From Certhia americana (lineage: Eukaryota; Chordata; Aves; Passeriformes; Certhiidae), in contig CM031879.1 of assembly GCA_018697195.1 (NCBI GenBank), positions 48,562,509-48,626,508 on the forward strand: 64,000 nucleotides of DNA, read 5' to 3'. The translations under genes and the position numbers were made by a program. Shown here piece by piece: positions 21,644 through 34,600 of this stretch (its first letter is position 1; each line of letters opens with the position of its first letter). The notes below the pieces were generated by a model. It was not told where the DNA came from. It did not search any database and worked only from the letters and a program-made list of their open reading frames with translations.

Positions 21644-22216
21644 TATCTGTTATTTACACAGCAATTAGAAGCAGGAATCTCTGCTCTTGTCCTTTTGGGG
21701 GTGGAAAGAAAAGGAACATTTCCTATCTGTAAGTAAATGCAGGCACACATGTTCCTTCTCTAGTAAGATGCTCTGAGATTCACAAAAAAAGCTTGGTACT
21801 AGCATTCTTTCCCACTGAAGCTCCAGACATGGAAAACACATTTCAGATGCTGGGTGGATTAGGACTGTATTTTTATTATTATTACTTGGTTCGGTTCAGA
21901 TCAGACTCCCTGTTTACCACTATCCAACTGCTCTTGTGTCTTGCTGAGAGAAAGTTAAAAGGCATTCAAAACATTCTGCAAGCAACAACATTAAAACATT
22001 AAAGCCAGATTTACCATAGCATTCCTTGAAAGCTTCAACATTAACTAATTAACTAAGGGGGATTGGCATAGTTTAGTGAAAAAATTTTAAGTGGAGGGAA
22101 GAAGGTAAGTCACATGAGGAGTTGTGTATAGGGGCAATGAAAGGCTAACATAAACAATTAGGAGCAAAGCAATTACAGTAAGTTCACACACTATGTAATC
22201 AGGAACTCCTACCTCA

Positions 22217-22588
<372 letters not shown>

Positions 22589-25187
22589 CTGTGAAGAGAA
22601 GGAGAAACAAAGAAAAAGGTTATTTTTAAAGCCTCAAACTGCCTTGCTAATTCCTCGAGGCAGACAGGCACATGCTAAGTACTCTGAATCCCTGATCATC
22701 AGAGCATGCCTCTCTCCTTTAATTTCATGTTAGTAAGCATTGCTAAAGTTGTCAAACTTCCAATAAGGCCAAGGTTTTGCTTGCCAAGAGTATGAAAAAA
22801 ACCAAACTCAAACTAGCAAGCAGTTTGGAAAAAAATGCAAAACCTACAACAAAACTGACCGTTAAGCATTTGGAAGCCATTATTTGGCAGAAAAGAGGAA
22901 GCACAATAAAGTGGCAAGCATCAAACAATTTGTGCCAATCCTCTTAGCATCAGACACTGTGTCAGTAACATTCAGGTCAAGATTAACCCTTCACTGCTCT
23001 ACTTGGCAGAAATACTGGCTCAGAAATAAAATCACAAATGTGTTATCAACACTTTTACTTTGTATCTCCTTATTCTGATAAGCTATAAATCAAAACCCAT
23101 AACTTCTCATAAATGTCACCTACCAGCCTAGAACGTGAGGTGCACTTTGCTTCTAAAAGATTAATCTGTGGACACCAGTTAAGACTGATATTAGATAATT
23201 TCCATCACCAATTTACTAGTAATACCCAGCCCACCAGTTTACTTTTTTTTTTTCCCCCCCAGATAATGTCCAGTAGCAAAATATCTCCAAGATAGTAACA
23301 GAATAAATCAGGAAGTTTTACAGCTAAATATCTTCTACTAACGTCCTTCTATGAAGCTGTGGTCAGATAGAGGAGCTTCAAACCCACAAAAGGAATACTT
23401 AGGCTGATACTTCAAAAAGTGGTACCCTAGATTTAGTGTTTCGTCAAAACCAGAACACTACCGCCAGGGATTTTCCAGTTTATAAGGCAGCAATTTTATT
23501 AGTGCCATTCAAAAGTCCTTTCAATCAGAAAAGGACTGCATGCGTCAAGGCTCATTAACCATGTAACAGCAGCCTCTTTACAAGATTGCATAAACATTAC
23601 TTCTTGAATTCTTCCTCACAAAGATACCAGTGTCCTCGATATACGTTTTTCATAGCTTGAATAGAAACTAGAGCTCTTTACCACCTAAAGAACAGGAAAT
23701 GAAAATATGAGCACTCATGTCCTAGAAGGCTATCAGGAGCTATATGGATAACTTTTCTACAGAATTCATATTTATAAACGAGCAGGCAAATAAAGTAAGT
23801 GAAGTCTGACTACACACACTGCAGACAAAAAAGTATTGAAAGCGGGACAGAAGCAGCTCAACTCCTAAAACATGCATGAGACCAACAATAGATGCAGAGT
23901 CCCAGCATTAGCAAACAGTGAATGAAGCCAGAAAAACATCAGCCATAATAATGATGGGCGCAAATGCCCACACCAGTCATTTGTAAGCATGTAGGGAAAT
24001 TCCTTTCAACAAATGCACCACTGTAAGTGGTATGTAACTTTGTGCCAGAGACTGTATGGATAGCTGTACATTCACAGTCAAAAACTCTTTAGCAAACAAA
24101 GAGAAAATTACTCTATAAATAATCACTTCCTTTAGCTTGAGTTTAAAATCTTTGTCTTAAACCTTACAGGATATGCCAAGCAGCTTTTCCACACTTGACC
24201 TCACCTTTCCTTCCCCACAGGGTCACTGACACTTCCACCTCAACCACAATAGTGATTCTCAGAGCAATGCCTCCCTGGCTTTTCATATTATTCCTGAAAG
24301 CTAGATTTTAATGGATACATGACAAAGATTTGTTGTAGAGATTAGATGCAGCCTAGAGGCTGCCCATAAAAAATTTGAGCTGTCAGGAGAGCTCCAAGAC
24401 CATCCTATAACAGCCAGCCTGACAGAGTATATAGCAATCCAACAGAAGATATTAGGATTTCATGACACTGCAGAGTATCATCTGCAGGTTACAATTAAAG
24501 GGTTAAAAAACGGGAGTGGAAGGAAAGAGGAGGAAAATGAAAAAAAAAAAAAAAACAACCCAAAAAGAAATAAATATTCAATTGTGTTCAGAGTTGTATC
24601 AGGTTTGGCAAGGCAACAGCTGTGCTCTACCCTCCATTACACAGCTTCCTGCCTATGCAATTCCCAGAATGTAACCAGTTGCCTTTTTTGGCTATAATCA
24701 GGCAGGACACAGAGGCACTACGCTTCAGCTAAATTCAGTTTCATCACTTCCTGAGGAATCCAAAGTAACCAGCTATCCGAAGTGTCCTACATTATACTGA
24801 AATACAGTCTTCACTTTCTCACTGCTAGAGTACGTGCAAGCATTCAGTACACCTTAAGATGCATTCTAGGATAAAGACTAATTCTTTTTGGCTCAGAAAT
24901 AGATAAGACTACAAGAAATATTTCAAAGGGTATCCCCGGTCAGTCCTAGATCTAAAGAGAACTAAGGGAAAAATATAGTTACGGAGAGGTTAATTAAATT
25001 CCTTGCAGGAGAACAACCCAAATTATCTCACATACTACAAGAGTGCATTCTTCAGCCAGTAAGAGATCATTCCAGAGCATCTATACCTTTTTATTTTCAG
25101 GGCTGAAAACAAGTCTCCTCATAAGAGGGGAAACAGCCTTACACAGCTACTCTAAAATCTCACCAAACACTAAGTTAAAGAGATTTT

Positions 25188-25262
25188 TAATATATTAAGT
25201 TTATATTAATAGCGTATAAAATATATTATATATATATAATATAATTTTTAATATTTTAAGTA
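25188..25262. repeat. AT-rich alternating and palindromic stretch
   Basis: Almost pure A/T with runs of alternating TATATATATA and local dyad symmetry (TTATATATATATAA). It is a likely easily-unwound, length-variable microsatellite in MYH9 intron 1. Confidence 0.8.
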
Positions 25263-28200
25263 CTACCAAATAGTAGCGAGGAGATTCAAAAACCTCAAAC
25301 TTGAAACAGACTTGAAAATTCCCCTATTGCATGGCAGCAAGCAGCTTTCTTATCATCCTTTAAACTAGCTCTCCTATACCCCAGAACAGAATCCTCACAT
25401 AGTAGGAGACTAGAGGCTCAAGCTAAGATAACATGGCATTAGAGCTATTCTCGAGGCTGACTTCGAACCCACAGGGCGTCTAAACTAGCAATACCACAAA
25501 CCAACCATTAATTTGTATTCTCCACAAGAACTGTACCAGTGGAATCAGATTCAGCGAGTTCCATCTCATAGACTCCTAAACTTATCCTGCATTTCACTGG
25601 GCATTTCTAAAAATCCCTTAAACTGGTCAAGGAAGGAAGCAAGCCCGGTAAGCTCTTACAGCAACTCACAATGAATGCAAATCATTGCCGTTTTAGGAAC
25701 AAATTAGGAAGCAATTTGTTTGCCTGGTAGTTTGCATTTGGTGTAGATAATTATGTAGGACAAGGACATTTATCTTTACATAGCTATTGTGCAACTGCCA
25801 GATGAGAATACCGTTAACAATATCCTTTTTGATGCCAGTCTGTAGGCAAGACGACCAAAGAATGCAGAAGGAAGACACACCATCCTTGTTTTGAGTTTAA
25901 ATGCCTCCTTCCTAGTATTGTTTCCAAAAATGACATTCTACAGTCACTTCCCTCTTAACCCAGTATGTTCCATTATTGTGGTTCATAGCAGTGTGGGGAA
26001 AGAGCCTGGTCAAACTTTGCTTGTTTTCCATTATCTCAGAGTCTAAAAGATATTCTTTGCCATTTAACTAACTACGTAATTGCCACAAAGATGCCATACA
26101 GTCACAGATAGAGACAAAATCTGTACAGTCATGAACAGGATGAGACCAAGACATCAGTATGTAGCGCAACCTTAAAAAAATAATACCAATTGCCCTGATG
26201 ACATACTTATTTCCCAGCAGACAGATTCTTCTGAGGGGAACAGGACTGGATTTAACTTAAGATGGCATGCACTCTCTTTGAATTAGGCAGAATTACTTCA
26301 AACCCTCACTGGAATATAGTCATATGGACAGAAGTTTGCCTTAGTCTCCTGCAATTTCATAGCCTTAAGGCTTGAATTATAAGACACTTCACACAATCTC
26401 TAAAGCATCAAGTGCTTCCCATAAACCAGGGAACAAACACTTTATCTGGTTTAGAAAGGTCTAAAAGCTACCTCTGCTGTAAGGTCCCTTTCTTTCCATT
26501 ACAAGTGTTTTGCAACTGCTAAGAGCACAGAACATTCCTACTTGCAATTTAATTTTCAATACCTATTTGTATTACATTCCCCATCCCCCCAGATATTTAC
26601 TCTGTCAGCAGCCACAGAACTGTTCTGGGAGTGAGCCACTGCTCAGTAAGATAAACTTGGGCTTTACTAAACTATGGAGCTAACAGCTGAAGTAGAAAAA
26701 GAATTCATAAGAATTCTATTATTTCACAAAAGCATTAATGAAAGAGTTAAAGCACCATATTTACATTACATTGCATTAGAGCACTGGCTAGGCAAGGAAA
26801 CACCTCCAGTTTGAGTTACCTAAACCATCATTAAAGTAGGGATTCCCACACTGCTCTTTCTTGGCTTCAGTCTCATTCCTAGCAAAGATGCATTACTACA
26901 CTGGAACAGACAGTTTTAGTCACACACTGTTTCATTTCCCTACTTCACTGAATTATGAGAAGTTTGTGAAATATTGTGCTATGGAGGATGCAAAATAGCC
27001 ATCCATATACATGCACCAAATCCTTGGCAATCCAGATCACCACTTCAGAACTTTGCTGTAAGACTGAGCCTGCATGAAAAGGGACATTAAGTGGATAATG
27101 ACTGGAAGTTTTCTTCTGTTTCATATCCACCAGTAAGACACTGTTACAAGTTTTCTGTGACTTCATATTAAACAATCTTCCCACATGGTTTGCCTAGTGG
27201 TCTTTATACTCGGAGTGCAAGAGAAACTACCCTAAAGGGTGACAAAAAGAACGAACAATAAACAGCAAACACATTTAGACAAGGTAATTTCCCTTTTTTT
27301 AAAGGGTTCACCTTTTAAAAGCAGTTCAGGAATACAACTTTCCCACCACTTTGCAAACTGTCTTACCTTTAGCAGGTTGTCAGAGGGTGCAATACAAGAC
27401 AAAAGGCCCACTCACAACAGACCATTTCTATAGGTAAGACAAGACCTTGGCACTAGAAAATTACAGCATTACTGGTCACTTATGGCCCTAATTTGGGTAC
27501 AACTAAGTTGTAATCAGTGAAGAAATTTGATTATTTGTTAATATACAGCATCTTAAAAATAATCTGACTTTGAGAAGCTGCTAATGATTCAAACTAAGTT
27601 TGGTCAGTAATATTCATATGATGGGAATCCTTGCTAAGCATATGATCTGAACAGCTAATACTTTCATTATTCCTGCAACTCAACTATTTCACTCTCCCTA
27701 GCCAGCTGAACACGGTTCATCAAATCAGATTTAAGAGCAGCTAGAAAACTAGACTAAACTAGTCTAAAATAGACTTCAGTGGCCAGGCTAGCTACAGTGC
27801 CCATGAACTGACAATCTAAAACCCCCTGAACCACCAATAAAAAACTTCCTATAATTCCCTTATATTCACCAAGAAACTGTTCAGATCTCCTTTGTTTAGG
27901 TTAGGGTGATACTTCACAGCTCCGAGTGCCAGTATGTTTATGGAAAACTGTAAAGTTTGTTAGCCCAAACTGCTCCAATCTGTAAGCAACACCTACATAA
28001 AAACCGGAGTTTAAATCACTAAGGGTGAGAAATGAATCACAAGGAGGAGGCGGAGAGGAAAGGAAAGGGAAAAGCTGGCAGGAAGCTGAACTGATGGACA
28101 GGTTATATCTGCTTATTTCTCAAGTTCAGTATATTGAGACACGCCAGCGCTTGATGCTTCAGGCTGAAAGCAATAATCACAAATTTCAGTTATCCCACGA

Positions 28201-31200
28201 GAGAATACAACACCAGGCAAGTACCTGAGATCGCAATTAACACCCCCTCACAGACAGCCCCCCAAGCTGAAGGCACCGAGCTGCACTTACCCTTTACATT
28301 CAGAATGCTGCCATGCAGACTCATTTCTTCTATTTCAGCTTTATTTGGGATTCATAATAACTGCTATTAGGCTTACTGTAGTTCACTGCTTTCCTCTCTA
28401 GTCACAGTCTGACGCACACAATACATTGTTGAAAGATTTATTTCACAACTGGAATGCAGTTTGCTGGCAATTATTGTTGCATATTCAGTTTGACTGTAGT
28501 GCTGCCCAGACTTGCCAGCTATCCTGTTTATTACTGTAAATTAAACTCAAGGTAGAGCACTAAAGTGCCCTCTTTGTATGTGGGGATCTAAGAATCAAGA
28601 AGGAGGAATCTAATTATCTAATGCACAAGTGATGCTTCTATTGCAGTGAAGTGACCTACTGACCAGACTACAGGTAAGACAAAGGAAAGAAACTGAAGTA
28701 AATTCTGTGTCTTCCAAGTGGCCTAAAGATACCCAACACACATCCTCAGAACAGTGAACATGGAATAAATGTTTCTTGGTTCTCCATGTCCAGCCCTCTT
28801 CATCAGCTGCCAAAGCACCACCCTGGTATGTGTGAAGCAGCACTTCCATATATTCTACTGCAATGGCTGCCAGAGGGAGTTTGCTCAGGCAGCTGGGACT
28901 TCCCAGGGTAAAGTGCAAAGGCCACAAAGCCATCTACAAGCAAGACACTAACACGCCACTTAATTGTCACCTTCTCTCTCCACTGGGTTCAAATATAGTA
29001 GGATTGTGAGAAGAGTCCTACAAGCAAGGCCCATGTACATTTAACAAACAGTAATGCCAACCTGAAGAGGCTACTTTTGGGTACTAAAGACTGAAAACAG
29101 GATAGTGCAGGCTTCACTACGGGCTACAGAAGCACAGGAATGATCTTGGGCAACCACACTGCACGCAGTAATTAACCACTGTAGGTTACAGACAAATAAA
29201 GCCAGGCATAGCTTCCCTAAGTTAATGCTAGGGAGGGTATGCTTGCTTCTATTTTAATTGCACCTTTTATGTTCAGGGATACATAAAGACACACTACCAT
29301 GTAGATGGCACCAATACAGTTAATCGGTTCTATGAAGCCTGTGCACCCTGTTTAAACACACCAAACACTGATTTTGGGAGGGGGAGGGTAGCCTTCTGTT
29401 GATTTCAAGTCCAGTTTTTAGCATGACAAAGCTAGGCTGGCTGCCACCCAACCCCATTCACTTTGAATAAATATTCAAAGTTTACAATCCTGCATAATAC
29501 ACTTTCTGCAACTGTTGTTTCTCATTAGTGGAGTACAGTACATGCCTTCTCAGCAGAGGAGAGAATTCCTCTTACAGAGACAGTGTGCCCACAAGGAAAA
29601 CATTCCAGGGGGGGAACACATTCTTCGTGACCACTCAGCAAAGTAATCCCACTTAAGGAGACAGCTGTAGTTCAGAAAATTGCAGCCCATCCCTGCTGTT
29701 CAAGCTGTTTTGCTGGAAGACTTGTTTTCAGGAGGCATAATGACCTGTGCAAGTTCTGATCGGGCATGCAGGGTTCCCTACGGACATCGAAGGAGAGAGA
29801 GGGGAAGAGCTTAGAAAGTGTTAACCTTTGTTACCTCAAGGCACTTTTCATCCCTTCCCTAGTATTCTGATTTAAGGCTAAAAAGGTATCTGCCATGAAC
29901 TCCCAGACACTGTGTAAGGCAGCTCTACATACATCAATTAGCACTCCCTGTCATCTTTGTCAATGCCAGGTTTCAATTCATTGCAAGAGGGAACAAGGAA
30001 TAAAACAATTACACCTAAATACACAGACGAAAAATAGGGTTCTGGTTCACCCTTTTAGATGCAAATATTTAGCATGTATGTGGCCAAGATAAAGTCATCT
30101 TGCAGGAACAATTACTCTTGCTAACATTAACTGATAAATTGCTTTGATCTGAGCATCAATACTATTAATCATCTTCCAGCTCATAATGAGAAGAACCAAG
30201 AATCATCAGTATAAATATGTCTGGTAAATCATTTTTAAAAGTATTATTTTTACTTTGCAGCAGAAGTTTCTCTAGACACTTTCAGCTCAGCCTACTGTGC
30301 CAAACTAGTACTGTGTACAAACAGTCTTCTGCTGCATCTCATATTTTTATTCTTGTTTCAAATCATTCTGCTGCACATTAACAGCAGCTATGGGGATGGC
30401 AGGCAAAAACCCTGCCACAGAGAAGTCTAATGCCTCTACAGGGTTCAAGTTTGGTTCTCAACCCTCCCAGCAATACATAACAGTTCAATAACTCATCTCT
30501 GTTTATGACTGATCTCTGAGGTAGAGGTCTGAAGAAGAATGACTTTTTCTGGACATGAGAACACAGCAACTCCTACACAAAGAAGAAAAAGCTACTCATA
30601 TAAAAAAATAGCCTTTATGTTCCAGGATATGTAAGGAGGCCAGGCTGAAAATATTTATTGTTTTTGATTTTGATTTTTATTATATTTGTTTTATAAATAC
30701 TTAGGCTCATAAATATCATGTTCAAGATAGTTTGAAAACCCAGATTGCGACATTTCCCTGTTGCATTCAAGGTCTGGCACAGCTTCTCAGCCATCCATTA
30801 TATGAACTGTTCTGCAAAAAGCTCCTGGTGCAGCAGAGCACACGAGGAATGCTGGTCTCATCTGTACACCTCAGCCTCAAGTTTGTCTTCTGGTCAGCTC
30901 GATCCCTCCCTGTCCTGTGCTTTCTTCTCTCACTGGCAAATATATCAGTCTTTAAAAAGGAACAGCGTAAGGCATCGCTAATTTTAGAGTTCATCCAACC
31001 GTGTCCTCCTGTCTGGATCTCCTGAAACAGTGATTTTGGTGTTAGAGGAGAAGAAAGGACTCATCTTTCAATCTCAAATGAGTAAAAGCAAGGGCACTTG
31101 AAGTAGAAACTTAGTCTGGACTCTTACAATCATGGCTATATGGCATATAATATTTTCTCTATTCTGGCAATATAAGAAAATACTTTCTTGGGAAAAAAAC

Positions 31201-31416
31201 CACCATTATCTCCTTTTGACAGGCCACTTATATGACATTCCATGGTTCCCGTACGAGGAAACAGATAATTTGAGAGTTTCCAATAAAGTTCTGCTTCTCC
31301 CTTAAAAGGATAAAAAAAAAAAACCAACATAAGGAAACACTGACCACAGAGTAGCCAAACTGTTTCATGTGTTTCCACCACAGTTAACAACATTGTCCAC
31401 AGCCATATACATGGCA

Positions 31417-31611
31417 GTGTGGTGGTGATGAGGCACTGGAACAGACTACCCAGAGAAGTTGTAGATGCCTTGTCCCTGGAAGTGTTCAAGGCTGGGCTGG
31501 ATGGGGCTCTGAGCATCCTGGCCTAGTGAAAGGTGTCCTTCTTGGCAGGGAATTGGAACAAAATGATCTTTACGGTCCCTTCCAACCCAAACAATCCCAT
31601 GACTCTCTGAT
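31417..31611 (+). mobile_element. CR1 LINE 3' fragment
   Basis: The plus strand reads GATGAGGCACTGGAACAGAC, a region of CCTGGAAGTGTTCAAGGCTG and then GGTCCCTTCCAACCCAAACA, the characteristic CR1 3' terminal region, ending close to the expected ATTCTATG-type tail (diverged to CCCATGACTCTCTGA). It is sense on the plus strand and therefore antisense to MYH9. It is heavily 5'-truncated at about 195 bp with no coding capacity. A 126-codon minus-strand frame (31136-31516) overlaps it and is a shadow of the repeat. Confidence 0.92.
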
Positions 31612-34600
31612 ATTCTTCTTATCTACAAGAACAAGAGCTGAACCACTACTGCAGCTGCACTTTTCCTGACAGAATTAGCAATAAAACATGGTGATATTTA
31701 TCAGTTAAGTATACATCAAGTTTTTTGAGCACTAAAGAACTAAAATTTATGTAGTTCTGCCCATTAGGAAAAAAAAATTAGCATTTACCACATAAAAGAT
31801 TACCTCCCACCATGTGGAAGAAGAAGATAAACTGATTGTGCACATGTATATGTCAGTGCTACATGGACAATGTATATTGTTTTTAGAAGTTGTATTAATT
31901 TGTCTAATAAATCGACAATCCTTTTATGACTAATACATCTTTTTCACCACATTTGTGCGTTCTCATTTTACTTTTCCCATCATATACTGCATTAAATTTG
32001 GAAAGGGCCATTAAACCAATTCACAATAATTTACTGTGTAATGAAATGTCACAGACTTTAGTGTCTGCTATAAAGATTCATACTGCAACATAAACCAGTT
32101 CACTTAGCTTTTATTGTCCGAGTTAAGTCACAAATCTTAAGTTATAGTTTAAAGAGTTTTTGTGCTTGCAGAGAAGTCTTATTTGGTATTTATGTTCCTC
32201 TAAGAAAGGAAATTTACTTGGTCAGTACGCAGACATATCCACTCTAAACTCAGCAGTTTCAAGCATCCAATTATTTAACTATTTTAGGTAGTCTACTGTA
32301 TCTGCATCCATACTTCCATTTATTTAAACAATTCTGAGAAGTCTGAAAACATTCTACTTGATGTCAGAAAGGGATAAAATCCATTTCTATCTCTGAACAA
32401 TGGGGAAAAAGCGACGTCTGAGCCACAACTATGAAGACTAAAATATATTCAAGTGGCATTCTGCTAAAAAAAAAAAAATTCCACTAATAAAAAAGGAATA
32501 TTTCTTGGACTACTTCATATGCATTTACAAGCAAAAAGTGAAGTCATTTTCCAGACAGTTACTGCAATGAGGAATTTATTAATTAAATTGCAATTTCCAG
32601 TTATCTTCATCTCAAATCCTCCCTTTCTGACCTGTTCCACTAAGTGTTAAACACACAGCTATCCATCCTCACAACCACATAAAAAACCCAAAGCAAAATG
32701 TCAATACCTTCATCTGCATTTTAAACTATGACTGATTTAGCCAAAACAGAAGCCTGAGAATATTTTTCTTCATCTACATTTAAAAAAAGGTGCAAAAATC
32801 AATTTATATTATAAACCGACTAGTTTCAAGTGCTTAGCCAGGAACTTTCTAATCCAGTTCACTGGTTTTATTTCAGATTTTCATTCAGTATTGCTCATGA
32901 AGTTCTTTTATCTAAACACCCTATATCTGCTCAAATATGTCTAAATCCTAAGATAAGGCTTCTTTTTCTTAAATTGATAGCACATCAATGAAAATTACTG
33001 TGTTCACAGGCTTCAAAATAATCGATTGTATCAATTCTGACAGAGAAAGATTTGAATCTCTTGCACGAAACGGCATCTACATGTAACAGTCCCTGGCAAA
33101 AAGATCTTGCTTACTAACAACTGACCTGCAAACTGATACTACAGCTCTGTTAAGTCAGTGACATTTGGAAAAAAAGAAAAGCAACTAGATTTTTAATTGA
33201 AATTTGGCTGTAGCTTTCCTTTTCTTTTTCTTCAACATTTAAAACAACTCTGTTACTAAAACCAACTGGGTTGGTTGTTGGCCATAACCAACTTCAACCA
33301 AAGTCAAATCTACTGCACCTCCAAGGTTGATTAAAAGAGCCTAAATTCAAATGAACTGGTCAAATTTTGACCTTAAAAGAAAAGCACAGGTTAATGTACT
33401 CTCATCACCACAAACAATAAAAAGTGAAGTAAACTATTACAAGAGCATGCTTGAAGTCTTAAACAGGAAACTGTCAAGCAGGAAAAAAAAACCCAAACTG
33501 ACTACACAAAATTGACAAAATAGAGCTGTAAAATTTCTCTAAATCTTTTTTTCTTACAAGTCTGAACGCCCACTTTGCTTTCATGTAAGTCAGAACTCAA
33601 GTTCTGTGCAGAGCCATATATCACAATGCATTTCCTGCTGAGACTCATTAAAATGGTAGCTCTTGATGAATGGAAGTATTCATCAGTTAAGGAGACTTTA
33701 TGATACAGATTTCCAAGTTAAGTTTCCCTTAACATATTAATTATTAGCCTGAGTTTACTGAAGTCGCTCATCCATGTGGTTTTATTTACTGCTCTTAGTA
33801 AAGTCAGCATACATGCATTAGGAGAAATTTAAATTTCTTGTCATGAAAACAAGAATCCAAACCCTTTGTACAGAACTCTAGAGGCATAAATTTCATAAAC
33901 AGGTCATGGAGTCAAGACACAGCATACAGCATTACATTTCATTATACCTCTGCAAACGGTAGCAATACATTTGTAATACCTCTACAAGAAATAATTTACA
34001 GTAGACAAAGTACGCCAGATTAATTTTCCAGTTTCCCTTTTGCCATGGTAAAAAAGGACAGGACTTAGCAGAATCCAGAAGTATCACACAAGGCAATCAA
34101 TCACAGCCCCATCACAAGGAAACTGTAGACACTACTGTTTCTCCAGATTCTTTAGGATGCTCAGAAAGGCAACATATTGTGATGAACAGTAACAGGCCAA
34201 AGGACCATTAACTGAAAATGGGGACTAACCCATTATGCTGAACATAACTGGGTTGGAGTGAGAAACTGTTAAACCACTACAGGGGCCTAGGACTACACAA
34301 CAAATCAGTGTTGAGATTATTACTTCAGGTACTCTGAACAAGTTTTCACAGCCACTGAAGAAAAAAGCCAAGCGGATAAACCATAATTAAGATGAACTTG
34401 TAAATTGATGCATTTCATTTAGTTGGACAACACCCATTTGCATTAGGTTCCAGGGCAGAAGTTGCATTTGTGCTTTTGCCTCAGCATACTCTATTAAAAT
34501 CAGGTTGCTAGTTTCCATCTCTTTCTATACTAGAAAACTCAATTAGAACCACGGTGTGGTTAAACTGAAAAGAAATTTAAGGTACAAGGTCACTGAGCCA

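Noticed and set aside
31136..31516. 126-codon minus-strand frame in MYH9 intron 1
   Set aside because: Its N-terminal third is antisense to a CR1 fragment, and the remainder has no recognisable protein features.
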